64,000 nt of DNA from Verrucomicrobiales bacterium. GTDB lineage: Bacteria; Verrucomicrobiota; Verrucomicrobiia; Verrucomicrobiales; DEV007. Each line of letters begins with the position of its first letter. Position 1 is the stretch's first letter. The notes under the pieces are model-generated. The model did no database searches and had not been told where the DNA came from. It was given only the letters and a program-made list of their open reading frames with translations. The position numbers and the translations under genes were made by a program. The stretch covers positions 1-64,000 of the forward strand of contig JAEUHH010000109.1 in NCBI GenBank assembly GCA_016795505.1. The letters run 5' to 3'. Below are positions 21,486 to 30,982 of the stretch, piece by piece.

Positions 21486-22475
21486 TCACGCCGCACCACC
21501 CTTCAGGTCCGCCAGCGCCTCCCAGTGGCGGCGCTCCTCGCGACTGATTTCAGTGGGCAGCTTCACCGACACCAGGATGTAGAGGTCTCCGTGCTCGTCC
21601 GTATCCTGGGGCAGCCCCTTGCCTTTCACCCTCAGCCGCGCACCGGGCTGGGTGCCGACGGGAATCTTCAGTCCGAGCATTCCGTGCAGTGTCCGGATGG
21701 GCACGCTCCTGCCCAGCACGCTGTCCCACGGGGCGATGGCGATCTCCATGTTCAGGTTGGCGCCATCGACCTCGAAATCGGGATGCCGCTCAAATTTCAC
21801 GCGGAAAAACAGGTCACCGGGCTGGCCTCCCTTGTGCCCGGGGGCACCGAGGCCGGGACAGCGGATCAGCGTGCCCTCCGTCACACCGCGCGGGATCGCG
21901 ATTTTCACCGAGGTATCCTTCGTCACCCCCGCGCCCATCGGTCGGCGCAGGCGGATCTGCCGCTCCGCTCCCTGCATCACCTCGTCGAGTGGCACCAGCA
22001 GGTCGGCTTCGATGTCGTGGCCCTTGACCGGCCGATCGGATCGCCCCCGGTCGCGGCGGATGCCAGGGAAAGCCTCCACCGCATCGCCGGCACCCGACAG
22101 GCGACTGCTGAAGACGCTCTCGAAAAATTCGCTGAACCCCGTGCTGCCGTCGAAGTGATATCGCCCCGCCTCCTCGGCAGCCTCGCCAAACTCCGGCGTA
22201 AAGGGCGACTCGGGTCCTCCGGGCGGCGGCTCGAAATCGCTGCCGTGCTCCCAGCCAGGACCGAGCGCGTCGTAGGTCTGGCGCTTTTCCCCGTCGATCA
22301 GCACCTCATACGCCTCGCTGATCTCGCGAAAACGCTCCTCGGCCGTCTCCTTGTCTTCGGCGACGTCCGGATGGTATTTCCGGGCGAGTTTTCGATACGC
22401 CTTGCGGATTTGGTCCGTGCTGGCGTCCCGCTCGACCTCCAGAATCTCATAATAATCGCGGTATTTGACCCACAT
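21486..22475 (-). CDS. CbpA-like J-domain co-chaperone
   Basis: 329 aa. The N-terminal J domain has the HPD motif at about 35-37. The C-terminal substrate-binding region carries GVTEGTLIRCPGLG, GDLFFRV and GLKIPVGTQPGARLRVKGKGLP. The Cys-rich zinc finger of DnaJ is absent, so this is a type II (CbpA) co-chaperone for DnaK. The linker at ~75-130 is acidic, Gly- and Pro-rich. Confidence 0.92.
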   Translation of the reverse strand: MWVKYRDYYEILEVERDASTDQIRKAYRKLARKYHPDVAEDKETAEERFREISEAYEVLIDGEKRQTYDALGPGWEHGSDFEPPPGGPESPFTPEFGEAAEEAGRYHFDGSTGFSEFFESVFSSRLSGAGDAVEAFPGIRRDRGRSDRPVKGHDIEADLLVPLDEVMQGAERQIRLRRPMGAGVTKDTSVKIAIPRGVTEGTLIRCPGLGAPGHKGGQPGDLFFRVKFERHPDFEVDGANLNMEIAIAPWDSVLGRSVPIRTLHGMLGLKIPVGTQPGARLRVKGKGLPQDTDEHGDLYILVSVKLPTEISREERRHWEALADLKGGAA

Positions 22476-22568
22476 GTCCGGCTCTCGGAAAACGAATGAC
22501 CCGGATTGTACGGGATGCGGCCCGTTTTGAACACCGATTTCCCCCAGCCAGCGGAGGAAAAAAATGTT

Positions 22569-22598
22569 TTGAACTCCGAAGTAATAGATTTATCATAA
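22569..22598 (+). promoter_or_regulatory. Candidate promoter of the export-system operon
   Basis: TTGAAC (22569-22574), an 18-nt spacer and TCATAA (22593-22598) lie in a markedly AT-rich patch just before the GTG at 22620. The patch stands out from the GC-rich surroundings. A similar AT-rich patch precedes the TolC gene (about 26920-26960) and may hold an internal promoter. The match to consensus is modest. Confidence 0.35.
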
Positions 22599-22619
22599 AA
22601 TTCATAAATCCAAACCTCC

Positions 22620-24632
22620 GTGTCCGACCCAGCGCCCATCCACATCACCAGCTCCTCCGACCGACGGCCGGAGAGCGTCGCGGGCGCCGATCCGACCCTC
22701 GCTGAAAGCCGGAAAGCCGAGGCCGGCACCGGTCCCGCCCCGGCCCGGAAGTTTCCCGCCCCCATCCCGCCGAAGATCCTCGGCCAACTCACCGCGTTGC
22801 CGGAATCCGCCATCCTGCCCGCGACGCTGGAGGGCCTCACCAAGCTCCACGGCGGCTGGGGCTGCCTCCTTTACCAAGTCGAGGACGGCCTCGCCCTCGC
22901 CGCCTCCTCCCCCATCGGCGACGGGGCGCCGCCCGCTCCCGTCTGCACGCCGGTCACCATCGTGCCCGCCCAGACTCTCCGGGACCGCTATCACCAGGCC
23001 GCCGGCGAGCTGCTCCAACTCGCCTGCGAACCTGCCGCCCGCGAGGCCGTGGCCACCGGCGATTCCATCCTCGTCGAGACCGAGCTGGCCGGCCAGCGCT
23101 GCCTCGTCATCGCCTTGCCGGTCTATGAAGGCGGGGTCATCACCGGCTGTCTCTGCCGGGTCCACCCACCCAACCAGCGCGGCGAAGCCACCGCCATCGC
23201 CGGGCTCCAGCTCGCCGGCGTGCTGCGCGCCCTCTCCGCGTCCCGCTCCGAGACACACCGCATCCGGTCCCGATTCGGCAAAGTCGCGGCATTTGTGGAA
23301 CTGCTCGCCGCCGCGGAAGGCGGAGTCGATTTTGCCGAATGCGCCCGCCGCCTTGCCAACCATCTGCGCGAAGTGCTGGAGTGCGATACCGTGGCTCTCG
23401 CCGTCTGCGGCCGCCTCGGCACGCCGCGCCTCGCCGCTGTGTCGGGCGAGTCCGGCCCCGCCGAGACCCACACACCGGGCCGGCGCGCTCTGCTTGCTCA
23501 TCTCACCGAGGCGATCCACCGCCGCCAGCCGCTCGTCACGCGACGCCCCGGTGCCACTGGCCATGCCGCCTCACCCGACGCCGGATCGGAGGGCGCCGTG
23601 TCGCTGCGCGAGTGGTTCGATCCCGCCCTGTCGCTCTGCCTCCCGCTCATCGACGCCGCCGGACAGCTCCGCGGCGCGTGGATTTTCCTCTGGCGCGACG
23701 AGCCGGCCGATTTGGACGAAAAGCGCACCCTCATCCAGGCCGCCAGCCCCGAGGTCGCCCCGCTGCTTTCCCTGCTCCACCGGGCCAAGCCGGGCGCCGC
23801 CCTCGGTCCCGTGCTCCGGCTCTGGCAGCGCGGCACCCTCTCGCAGCGCCGCCTCGCCGCCGCCGGCATCGCCCTGCTGCTGCTGGCCGGCCTCATTCCC
23901 CTGCCCTATCCCGTCCGCGCCACCTGCGAATTGCAGCCCGTGGTGCGCCGCGTCATCGCCGCCCCGTTCGACGGCATTCTGGAGCGTTCCACCGTCCGGG
24001 CGGGGGAAAAAGTCACCGCGGGGCAGTTGCTCGCGGTCCTCGACGGCCGCGAAGTGCGCTCCCAATTGTCCGAAGCCATCGCCCGCCGCGAGCGGGCCCT
24101 GAAAGAGTCCGACCTCGCCCTCGCCCAGGACCGCGTCGCCGAAGCCCGCATGGCCGCCCACGAAGCCGACGGGCTCGGCCACGAGATCGAGCGCCTCGAA
24201 TATCGGCAGGCCCACCTCGAAATCCGATCCCCCATCGATGGCATCGTCCTCCAGGGCGATCTCGACCGATCCGAGGGCGCGCCGCTCCGTGTCGGCGATC
24301 CCCTGTTCGAAGTCGGCCCGCTCGACCGCCTCGTCGCCGAGATCGCCGTCGAAGCCACCGACATTTCCCTCGTCCGCCCCGGCGCTCCCGTCTCGTTGAA
24401 ACTGGAGTCCGCCGCCCGCACCACCCTGTCCAGCGAGATCAGCCACATCCCGCCGCGGTCCGAGTGGGTCGGCGAGTCGAATGTCTTCCTCTGCGAGGCG
24501 GAACTCCCCAATCCCGACGCCGAACTCCGCGCCGGCCTGAAGGGCAAATGCCGCGTCTCCGGCCCCCGTCGCCCGCTGCTCTGGATCTGGGCCCGCGATG
24601 CCTGGCTGGCGCTGCGCTACCGACTGTGGTGA
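22620..24632 (+). CDS. GAF-containing HlyD-like membrane fusion protein
   Basis: 670 aa, GTG start. Residues ~75-190 and ~225-385 look like GAF-type sensory folds. A single membrane helix lies at ~410-432. A HlyD-like part follows: lipoyl/barrel-sandwich motif APFDGILERSTVRAGEKV at ~448-467, a short helical hairpin at ~480-530, the second lipoyl half (IRSPIDGIVLQGD) and a beta-barrel at ~570-650. The GAF domains would sit in the cytoplasm and the adaptor in the periplasm, so this protein could couple a cytoplasmic signal to export. It heads the block with the M50 protease, TolC and SecA-like genes. Its stop lies at the start of repeat cluster C. Confidence 0.85.
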   Translation: MSDPAPIHITSSSDRRPESVAGADPTLAESRKAEAGTGPAPARKFPAPIPPKILGQLTALPESAILPATLEGLTKLHGGWGCLLYQVEDGLALAASSPIGDGAPPAPVCTPVTIVPAQTLRDRYHQAAGELLQLACEPAAREAVATGDSILVETELAGQRCLVIALPVYEGGVITGCLCRVHPPNQRGEATAIAGLQLAGVLRALSASRSETHRIRSRFGKVAAFVELLAAAEGGVDFAECARRLANHLREVLECDTVALAVCGRLGTPRLAAVSGESGPAETHTPGRRALLAHLTEAIHRRQPLVTRRPGATGHAASPDAGSEGAVSLREWFDPALSLCLPLIDAAGQLRGAWIFLWRDEPADLDEKRTLIQAASPEVAPLLSLLHRAKPGAALGPVLRLWQRGTLSQRRLAAAGIALLLLAGLIPLPYPVRATCELQPVVRRVIAAPFDGILERSTVRAGEKVTAGQLLAVLDGREVRSQLSEAIARRERALKESDLALAQDRVAEARMAAHEADGLGHEIERLEYRQAHLEIRSPIDGIVLQGDLDRSEGAPLRVGDPLFEVGPLDRLVAEIAVEATDISLVRPGAPVSLKLESAARTTLSSEISHIPPRSEWVGESNVFLCEAELPNPDAELRAGLKGKCRVSGPRRPLLWIWARDAWLALRYRLW

Positions 24633-24680
24633 TCGATCAAACAGGGTCCCTTCGACGATGCAACCCTCTTCCATCGGAAA
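24631..24680. repeat. Dispersed 22-bp repeat, cluster C, overlapping a start codon
   Basis: One direct unit (ATCAAACAGGGTCCC) and one inverted unit (GATGCAACCCTCTTCCATCG) fill the space between two genes. The inverted unit contains the ATG at 24658 and the first codons of the M50 fusion gene. Confidence 0.88.
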
Positions 24681-26883
24681 TCCCGACTATGCCGTGCGCG
24701 AGATCGAAGTCTCCGCGCCCCGCGTCCGTGCGGGCCTGCGGTGGACCTTCCAGCAGAGCGGCGGCGAGGGCGTCTACCTCCTCGAAGATCCCCTCCACGG
24801 CCGCTTTTTCCGCCTCGGCCGGCGCGAGCACCATTTCGTGAAATGCCTCGACGGCCGGCGCACCGTCGCCCAGATCGTCGCCGCCCTGTCCACCGGCGAT
24901 CGCGACCTCGCGATGGACTCGCAGGAGGCCACCTCGCTGGTCAGGATGCTCATCGACCACGGCCTCGTCAGCACCGGCGACAGCGACCACGCCGACCGCG
25001 TCTGGGACGAGGTGAACCGCCCCCAGGAATCAAAGCGCCTGCTCGGCCGGCTCGGCCAGATCCTTTTCCTGCGCGTGCCGCTCGGCAATCCCGACCGATT
25101 CTTCATCTGGCTGGCCCGCCACGCCGGCTGGCTCGCCAGTCCCGGCTTTGCCCTCGTCTGGCTGGTGGTCGTCATCGCCGGAGTCTTCGCCGTCGTCGAT
25201 CAGGCCGGGCGCTTCCGCGCCGAAATGTCCGGCGTCTTCCACGTGGGAAATCTGTGGATGCTCGGCGGCCTCTGGGTCGTGCTCAAGATCGTCCACGAGT
25301 GCTGGCACGGCCTCGTCTGCCGGCGACACGGCGGCGCCGTGCCCGAGGCGGGCGTCACCTTCCTGCTCCTCAGCACCCCGCTCGGCTACGTGAATGCCTC
25401 GTCGAGCGCGGCTTTTCCCTCCAAGTGGCAGCGCATCGCCGTCTCCGCCGCCGGCATGTATGGCGAGCTGCTCATCGCCGCCATCGCCGCCATCGCGTGG
25501 GCGCGGCTCGAGCCGGGACCGCTCAGCGCCGCCCTGCACCAGGTCATCGTCCTGTCCAGCGTGACGACCGTGCTGTTCAACGCCAATCCGCTGATGCGGT
25601 TCGACGGCTACTACATCCTCTCCGACCTGCTCGACATCCCCAATCTGGCCGGCAAAGGCCAGTCCGTGACCCGCTGGCTGCTCCGCCGCTGGCTGCTCGG
25701 GATGAAAAAGGCCCGTTTTCCCCTGCGCCCGGGCGAGCCCCGCTGGATCATCGGCCTCTACGGCGTCGCCGCCGCCGGTTGGCGCGTCCTCGTCACCATC
25801 GGCCTGCTCATCGGAGCCGCCCTGCTGTTCGAGGGGGCCGGACTGCTCCTCGCCCTCGTCGCCGCCGCTGCCATGGTGCTCCAGAGTCTTGCCGGAGCAT
25901 TAAAATATCTGAAAAAGTCCGCCACCGCCGAGGGACTCAGCCCCCTGCGGCTCACCGTGCGGCTCGCGCTCCTCACCGCCGCCGTCGGCGCCGCGATGGG
26001 GCTCATCCACATCACCCCCACCGCCTCCGCGCCCGCCGTGGTGCAGGAAGTCAGCGGCGGCGAAATCCGCGCCGAGTGCCCCGGCTTTCTCATCGACATC
26101 GCCGTGTCTGACGGCGCCCGGGTGGCGGCAGGTGACCTCCTTTTCCGGCTGGAAAATGCCGAGGAAACCGCCCAACTCCGGCGCATCGAGACCGAGATCG
26201 CCCGCAGCCGGCTCCGCGCCGCCCAGAGCCTCGCCGCCGGCCAGATCGCGGCTTCCCAGGCCGAAGAACGCAATCTCCAGGCCCTTGAAGAAACCGCCGC
26301 CGAGTTGCGCAATCACACCGCCACCCTGGAGCGCCGCGCGCCCCGAGCCGGCATCGTGCAGAGCCCCGGCCTCGACTCCCTGCAAGGCACTTGGATCGAG
26401 CCCGGGCGCCTCCTGATGACCATCGGCGCCGAGGACCGCAAGGAACTCGTCATCATGGCCGCGCAGGAGGACTGGCAGACCTTTGATGCCGCCCGCGCCA
26501 CCGGTCGTACCGTGACCTTCGTTCCCCGTCGGCGCTGGCACACCGCGCCAGCCACCATCCGCGTCGCCAACGCCAGCGCCACCACCCAGCCCTCCCATTT
26601 TGGCCTCATCACCCCCGGCGGAGGCCCGCTCACAGTCCGCGATCGGCCCGGCGGCGATCCCGAAGCCGCCACCAGTGCCGACGCTCTCTCCCGCTACGCC
26701 CTCGCCGCTCCCCGCTTTGAAATCCGCGCCGAGATCGCCGCTCCGGATGCGGCCGCCCTGCTCTCCGGCGAGCCCGGCACCCTCCTCGCCGCCGCCGCGG
26801 AACCGGAGACGCTCGCCTCCCTGAGCGCCAAAGCCCTGCGCCGTCAGCTCGACCGGCTTTGGGACACGGCCCGCACGCCTTGA
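24658..26883 (+). CDS. PqqD domain-M50 site-2-protease-HlyD fusion protein
   Basis: 741 aa. Residues ~30-105 resemble a PqqD/winged-helix peptide-binding domain. A multi-pass membrane region follows with the zinc protease motif HECWH at 213-217 and the second M50 motif NPLMRFDGYY at ~310. After more helices, a lipoyl-like adaptor begins near 460 (GGEIRAECPGFLIDIAVSDGARV), with a coiled-coil hairpin at ~500-560. It could recognise a peptide or substrate tail, cut it in the membrane and contact the export channel. The start codon lies inside repeat cluster C. An upstream in-frame ATG exists but would overlap the preceding gene. Confidence 0.87.
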   Translation: MQPSSIGNPDYAVREIEVSAPRVRAGLRWTFQQSGGEGVYLLEDPLHGRFFRLGRREHHFVKCLDGRRTVAQIVAALSTGDRDLAMDSQEATSLVRMLIDHGLVSTGDSDHADRVWDEVNRPQESKRLLGRLGQILFLRVPLGNPDRFFIWLARHAGWLASPGFALVWLVVVIAGVFAVVDQAGRFRAEMSGVFHVGNLWMLGGLWVVLKIVHECWHGLVCRRHGGAVPEAGVTFLLLSTPLGYVNASSSAAFPSKWQRIAVSAAGMYGELLIAAIAAIAWARLEPGPLSAALHQVIVLSSVTTVLFNANPLMRFDGYYILSDLLDIPNLAGKGQSVTRWLLRRWLLGMKKARFPLRPGEPRWIIGLYGVAAAGWRVLVTIGLLIGAALLFEGAGLLLALVAAAAMVLQSLAGALKYLKKSATAEGLSPLRLTVRLALLTAAVGAAMGLIHITPTASAPAVVQEVSGGEIRAECPGFLIDIAVSDGARVAAGDLLFRLENAEETAQLRRIETEIARSRLRAAQSLAAGQIAASQAEERNLQALEETAAELRNHTATLERRAPRAGIVQSPGLDSLQGTWIEPGRLLMTIGAEDRKELVIMAAQEDWQTFDAARATGRTVTFVPRRRWHTAPATIRVANASATTQPSHFGLITPGGGPLTVRDRPGGDPEAATSADALSRYALAAPRFEIRAEIAAPDAAALLSGEPGTLLAAAAEPETLASLSAKALRRQLDRLWDTARTP

Positions 26884-26962
26884 GCGACAGGCCGGTCTCT
26901 CATGGTGGAGGAAATCAGGCTTGCTTAATTATTGTTTTTATAGTAATTTTTATAAATTGAAG

Positions 26963-28882
26963 ATGTGTCCCCTCCCACAGCGACCTTCCCGCCGCCCATC
27001 CGCCCTCTTCGCGGCTCGGATTGCTATGGTCGGATCTCTCGCGGTGGCAGGGGCCGGCTGCCAGATTCCCAAGGACTTGAGCGTGTTGCAAGCAAGCGAT
27101 CCCGCCGATCCGGCCAGCGTCCGCCTCCCATCCACCCTCATCGGCGACACCTACACACCCGAGAGCAAAACCGAGAAATCGCTCGACACCGCCCTCCGTG
27201 AGCAGTCGGCCGATTATCTGGCCGATGCCGCCTCCGTCGGTGAGGGCGAAAAACGCTCCGATCTCGCCGAGGCCTTCGCCCGGTCCGGTGCCATCGCCCC
27301 TGAAAGCTGGTGGGCCGACGACACCGCCCGGCCCCTGCTCGCCCACACCGGAAAAGTGCTCCAACTTGATCTCGACGAGATCTACCGGCGCGCCCTCACC
27401 CATTCCAGCGAGGTCAAAGTCTATGCCGCCACCCCGCTCATCCGCGAGACTGCCATCGCCGAAGCCGAAGGCGAGTTCGACCCCGAACTTTTCACCGAAA
27501 CCCGTTACGACCGCAGCCACGAGCCCACCAGCTCCGTGCTCGAAGCCGGTGAGGACAATGAATTCCTCCGCCAGCGCGGCTGGACCAGCGAGTCCGGCGT
27601 CCGCAAACGCTTCCAGACCGGCACCAGCCTGTCCCTCTCTCAGGAGATCACGGAGCAAACGAGCAATTCCGACTACTTCAATCCCCGCGACCAGGGCCGC
27701 GGCCGGCTCAAACTCTCCGTGATGCAGCCCCTGCTCAACGGCGCCGGCACCGCCTACAACCGCTCCCTCATCCAGATCGCCAAGCTGGAAGCCGAGACCG
27801 GCTATGACGAATTCATCGGCCAGCTCGAAGAACACCTCATGGAGGTGAATCGCCAGTACTGGTCGCTCTACCTCGCCCGCGCGACTTATCTCGAAAAGAA
27901 ACGCCTCGTCGCCGACACCCAGACCATCGTCGACGAACTCGAAAGCCGCGGAAACCTCGACAGCATCGCCAGCCAGCGCTCCCGCGCCCGATCCGCCCTC
28001 GCCACCCGCAAGGCCGATCTCGTCCGGGCCGAACTCGCCATCAAAAATGCCGAGAGCCGGCTGCGCACCCTCGTCAATGACCCAGTTTTCGTCGATGACC
28101 GGATCGGCGAGATCGTCCCCGGCTCCCCGCCTATCGCCTCGGCCGTCGTTCCCGACTTCCGCCAGACCGTCACCGATGCCCTCACCCACCGGCCCGAGAT
28201 CCACATTGCCGAAAACTACCTCCGCGCCTCCGATCTGCGCCAGGGCATGGCCGCCAACGAGACCCGGCCCACCCTGAACCTCATCGGAGAGGTCGGCGCC
28301 TCCGCCATGCGCGGCGACGGCGATTGGTCAGGCGCCGTCGGCGACCAGTTCGACGATGTCGAGCCCACCTGGAGCGCCGGCGTCGTCGCCAGCCTGCCCT
28401 GGGGTCGCAAGACCGCCAAGGCACGCCTGCTCCGCTCCCAGCTGGAGGTGCGCCAGCGCCGCGATGCCCTGCGCTCCACCCTCGACCAGGTGCTGCTCGA
28501 GGTACAGATCGCCCACCGCGAAGTCGCCACCGCCTGGCCCGATGCCAAGGCAAAATGGGAAGCCGCCAAAGCCGCCGACCAGGAGCTCACCATGCTGCGC
28601 GACCGGCGCGAAGTCGAATCCGCCGAGTCCGGCACCACCCTCTATCTGGAGAAAGTCCTCGACGCGCAGGAGCGCCGCGCTCTCGCCCGCGAGGAATACC
28701 TGACCGCGCTCGTCGTTTACAATTCCGCCCTCACCAACCTCGACCGCGCCCGCGGCACCCTGCTCCAGGAGGAGACCATCGCCGTCGAGCGCACCGAGGA
28801 CGCCGCCGGCCTCCCCCTCGTCCAACTCGTCAAGCAGGAAGCCGCCGACGACGCCGTCAAAGCCTACGAGAACTTCAAGTGA
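26963..28882 (+). CDS. TolC-family outer-membrane efflux protein
   Basis: 639 aa from the ATG at 26963. The N-terminus has an Arg-rich segment and a hydrophobic stretch ending AGAGC at residue 33, probably a lipoprotein-type signal with a weak lipobox. The two repeated TolC halves are visible: long amphipathic helices, FDPELFTETRYDRS, and later QGMAANETRPTLNLIGEVG. This is longer than E. coli TolC, with an extra N-terminal region of ~100 residues. It would form the outer-membrane exit duct for the adaptor proteins encoded on either side. Repeat cluster D begins at its stop. Confidence 0.88.
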   Translation: MCPLPQRPSRRPSALFAARIAMVGSLAVAGAGCQIPKDLSVLQASDPADPASVRLPSTLIGDTYTPESKTEKSLDTALREQSADYLADAASVGEGEKRSDLAEAFARSGAIAPESWWADDTARPLLAHTGKVLQLDLDEIYRRALTHSSEVKVYAATPLIRETAIAEAEGEFDPELFTETRYDRSHEPTSSVLEAGEDNEFLRQRGWTSESGVRKRFQTGTSLSLSQEITEQTSNSDYFNPRDQGRGRLKLSVMQPLLNGAGTAYNRSLIQIAKLEAETGYDEFIGQLEEHLMEVNRQYWSLYLARATYLEKKRLVADTQTIVDELESRGNLDSIASQRSRARSALATRKADLVRAELAIKNAESRLRTLVNDPVFVDDRIGEIVPGSPPIASAVVPDFRQTVTDALTHRPEIHIAENYLRASDLRQGMAANETRPTLNLIGEVGASAMRGDGDWSGAVGDQFDDVEPTWSAGVVASLPWGRKTAKARLLRSQLEVRQRRDALRSTLDQVLLEVQIAHREVATAWPDAKAKWEAAKAADQELTMLRDRREVESAESGTTLYLEKVLDAQERRALAREEYLTALVVYNSALTNLDRARGTLLQEETIAVERTEDAAGLPLVQLVKQEAADDAVKAYENFK

Positions 28883-28945
28883 TCTCCGATCAGACCCTGT
28901 TTCATCGGAGATCATACCCTGTTCGATCGGAGATCATACCCTGTC
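28880..28945. repeat. Dispersed 22-bp repeat, cluster D
   Basis: Three units in the inverted orientation (ACCCTGT core) fill the whole gap between the TolC stop codon and the SecA-like start codon at 28946. Unit spacing is exactly 22 bp. Confidence 0.92.
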
Positions 28946-30943
28946 ATGTCAGCCACCGCCCCAGCCAGGAAGCCCCGCCGGTGGGAGACGCTGCGCGACC
29001 AGTATGCCCTCGACGGCTACCTCCACGCGCTCGGCCACCAGGCCGCCCGCCGGCTCCTGCCGCTCCCAACCGGCGACCGGCCGCACTGGGACGACCGGAC
29101 CAAGCTCGCCGCGATCCACTCCCTGGCCGACGAATTTGCCCGGCTCGATCTCGATCAGCTCCGCGCCCGCAGCCTGGCCCTGCGTGACCAGATCCAGGCC
29201 GGTCGCGGCCTCGGCGATCTCGTCGCGCCCGCCTTCGCCCTGGTGCGCGAGACCTCGCGACGCATCCTCGGGCTTTACCACTATGATGTGCAGCTCCTCG
29301 CCGGCCTCGCCATGTGCCGCGGCGGCATCGCCGAGATGGCCACGGGCGAGGGCAAGACGCTGGTGCAGTCTCTCGTCGCCTACACCTGGGCCCTGCCCGG
29401 CCGCGGCGTCCACGTGGCCACCGCCAACAGCTACCTCGCCGAGCGCGACCAGGAATTTTCCCGCGACCTCTTCGCCGCGCTCGGTCTGACCAGCGCCCTG
29501 CTCCCCGAAAAGACGCCCGGCCCCGCCAAACGAGCCGCCTATGCCGCGGATGTTACCTTCGGCACGGGCACGGAGTTCGGCTTCGACTATCTGCGCGATC
29601 AACTGGAGCGCTTCCGCCACGACCGGCCCCGGCTCGGCGAACGATTCGCCCGCGCCGCGCTCGGCCAGCCGCCGGTGGAGCGGGCCGGGCTTTCGCAGCG
29701 CGAACTGGCCTACGCCATCCTCGACGAAGCCGACAGCATCCTCATCGACGAAGCCACCACGCCGCTCGTCATCAGCCGCAAGGAGGAAGGACCGCACCGC
29801 CAGCCGGCGCCGTTCCTCGTCGCGAGGGCGGTGGCCGAGGCGCTCGCAGAGGGCACCGACTACACGCCGCCCGTATCGGGGCGACCCGTGCGGCTCACCG
29901 AAGCCGGCCGGGAACGCATCGCGGGCGGCGAATTTCCCGTGCCCTGGCAGGAGCTGCGCCGTCCGTGGCACAGGTATGTGGAAAACGCCCTCCAGGCCCG
30001 GCTGCGCTTCCAACTCGACGTCCACTATGTGATCCAGGATGGCAAGGCCGTCATCGTTGACGAGTTCACCGGCCGTGCCCGGCCCGAAAGCTCGTGGAAA
30101 GACGGCCTGCACCAAGCGGTCGAAGCCAAGGAGGGCCTCACCATCCAGTCGGAGTCGGATTCGGCAGCCAGCATCTCGCGACAGCGGTTTTACCGGCTCT
30201 ACGAGAACGTCTGCGGCATGACCGGCACCGCCATCGACTCGGCCGGGGAATTCTGGGAGGTGTTTCGGCTGCCCGTCGTCCCCATCCCGCGCAATAAGCC
30301 GGACCGCGGCGCCGTGTTGCCGACCCGGGTGTTCGTCTCCGAGCAGGCGAAGCTCTGGGCCGTGGTCCGCGACATCGCCGATCGCCGCCACCGCGGCCAG
30401 CCGGTGCTCGTCGGCACGCGGACCATCGGCAACAGCGAAAAGTTGTCCGCCCTGCTCACCGCCAGCGGCATCCCCCACCGCCTCCTCAATGCGCGGCAGG
30501 ATGCCGAGGAGGCCGCCATCGTCTCCGCCGCCGGCACGCCCGGCTCCGTCACCATCGCCACCAACATGGCCGGTCGCGGCACTCACATCACCCTCGGACC
30601 GGAAGCCCTCGAAGCCGGCGGCCTGCATGTCATCGCCCTGGAGATCGAGGAATCGCGCCGCATCGACCGCCAACTCACTGGACGGGCCGCCCGGCAGGGG
30701 CAGCCGGGCTCCTCGCAGGTGTTTTTGTCTGCCGACGATTTTGTGATCCGCCACTACGCCGCCGCCGAGGCCGAGCGTCTCGCCGCCAGCCGCAGCGACG
30801 ACCACGGCGAGGTCCTGCCCACGGGCCGCTGGCCGGAAATCTTCCGCCGAGCCCAGTTCCGCGCCGAAAAAACGCGCTACGAAGCCCGCCAGGGCCTGCT
30901 GCGGCACGATGACTGGCTCTCCGAGACCAAACGCCGGCTTTGA
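28946..30943 (+). CDS. Short SecA-like translocase ATPase
   Basis: 665 aa against about 900 for housekeeping SecA. Walker A MATGEGKTL is at 131-139, the DEAD box ILDEADSILIDEA at ~258-270, a preprotein-crosslinking-type region follows, then VDEFTGR at ~371-377. NBD2 has TNMAGRGTHI at ~539 (usually TDI) and GRAARQGQPGSS at ~579-590. The sequence ends soon after NBD2, so most of the helical wing and scaffold and the C-terminal zinc tail are missing. It is therefore an accessory motor, not the essential SecA. Its position between TolC and HlyD genes suggests it powers this export system. Confidence 0.9.
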   Translation: MSATAPARKPRRWETLRDQYALDGYLHALGHQAARRLLPLPTGDRPHWDDRTKLAAIHSLADEFARLDLDQLRARSLALRDQIQAGRGLGDLVAPAFALVRETSRRILGLYHYDVQLLAGLAMCRGGIAEMATGEGKTLVQSLVAYTWALPGRGVHVATANSYLAERDQEFSRDLFAALGLTSALLPEKTPGPAKRAAYAADVTFGTGTEFGFDYLRDQLERFRHDRPRLGERFARAALGQPPVERAGLSQRELAYAILDEADSILIDEATTPLVISRKEEGPHRQPAPFLVARAVAEALAEGTDYTPPVSGRPVRLTEAGRERIAGGEFPVPWQELRRPWHRYVENALQARLRFQLDVHYVIQDGKAVIVDEFTGRARPESSWKDGLHQAVEAKEGLTIQSESDSAASISRQRFYRLYENVCGMTGTAIDSAGEFWEVFRLPVVPIPRNKPDRGAVLPTRVFVSEQAKLWAVVRDIADRRHRGQPVLVGTRTIGNSEKLSALLTASGIPHRLLNARQDAEEAAIVSAAGTPGSVTIATNMAGRGTHITLGPEALEAGGLHVIALEIEESRRIDRQLTGRAARQGQPGSSQVFLSADDFVIRHYAAAEAERLAASRSDDHGEVLPTGRWPEIFRRAQFRAEKTRYEARQGLLRHDDWLSETKRRL

Positions 30944-30982
30944 CCCAATTTTGCCATCGCTTCCCAACCCATTCCGCCTCCC

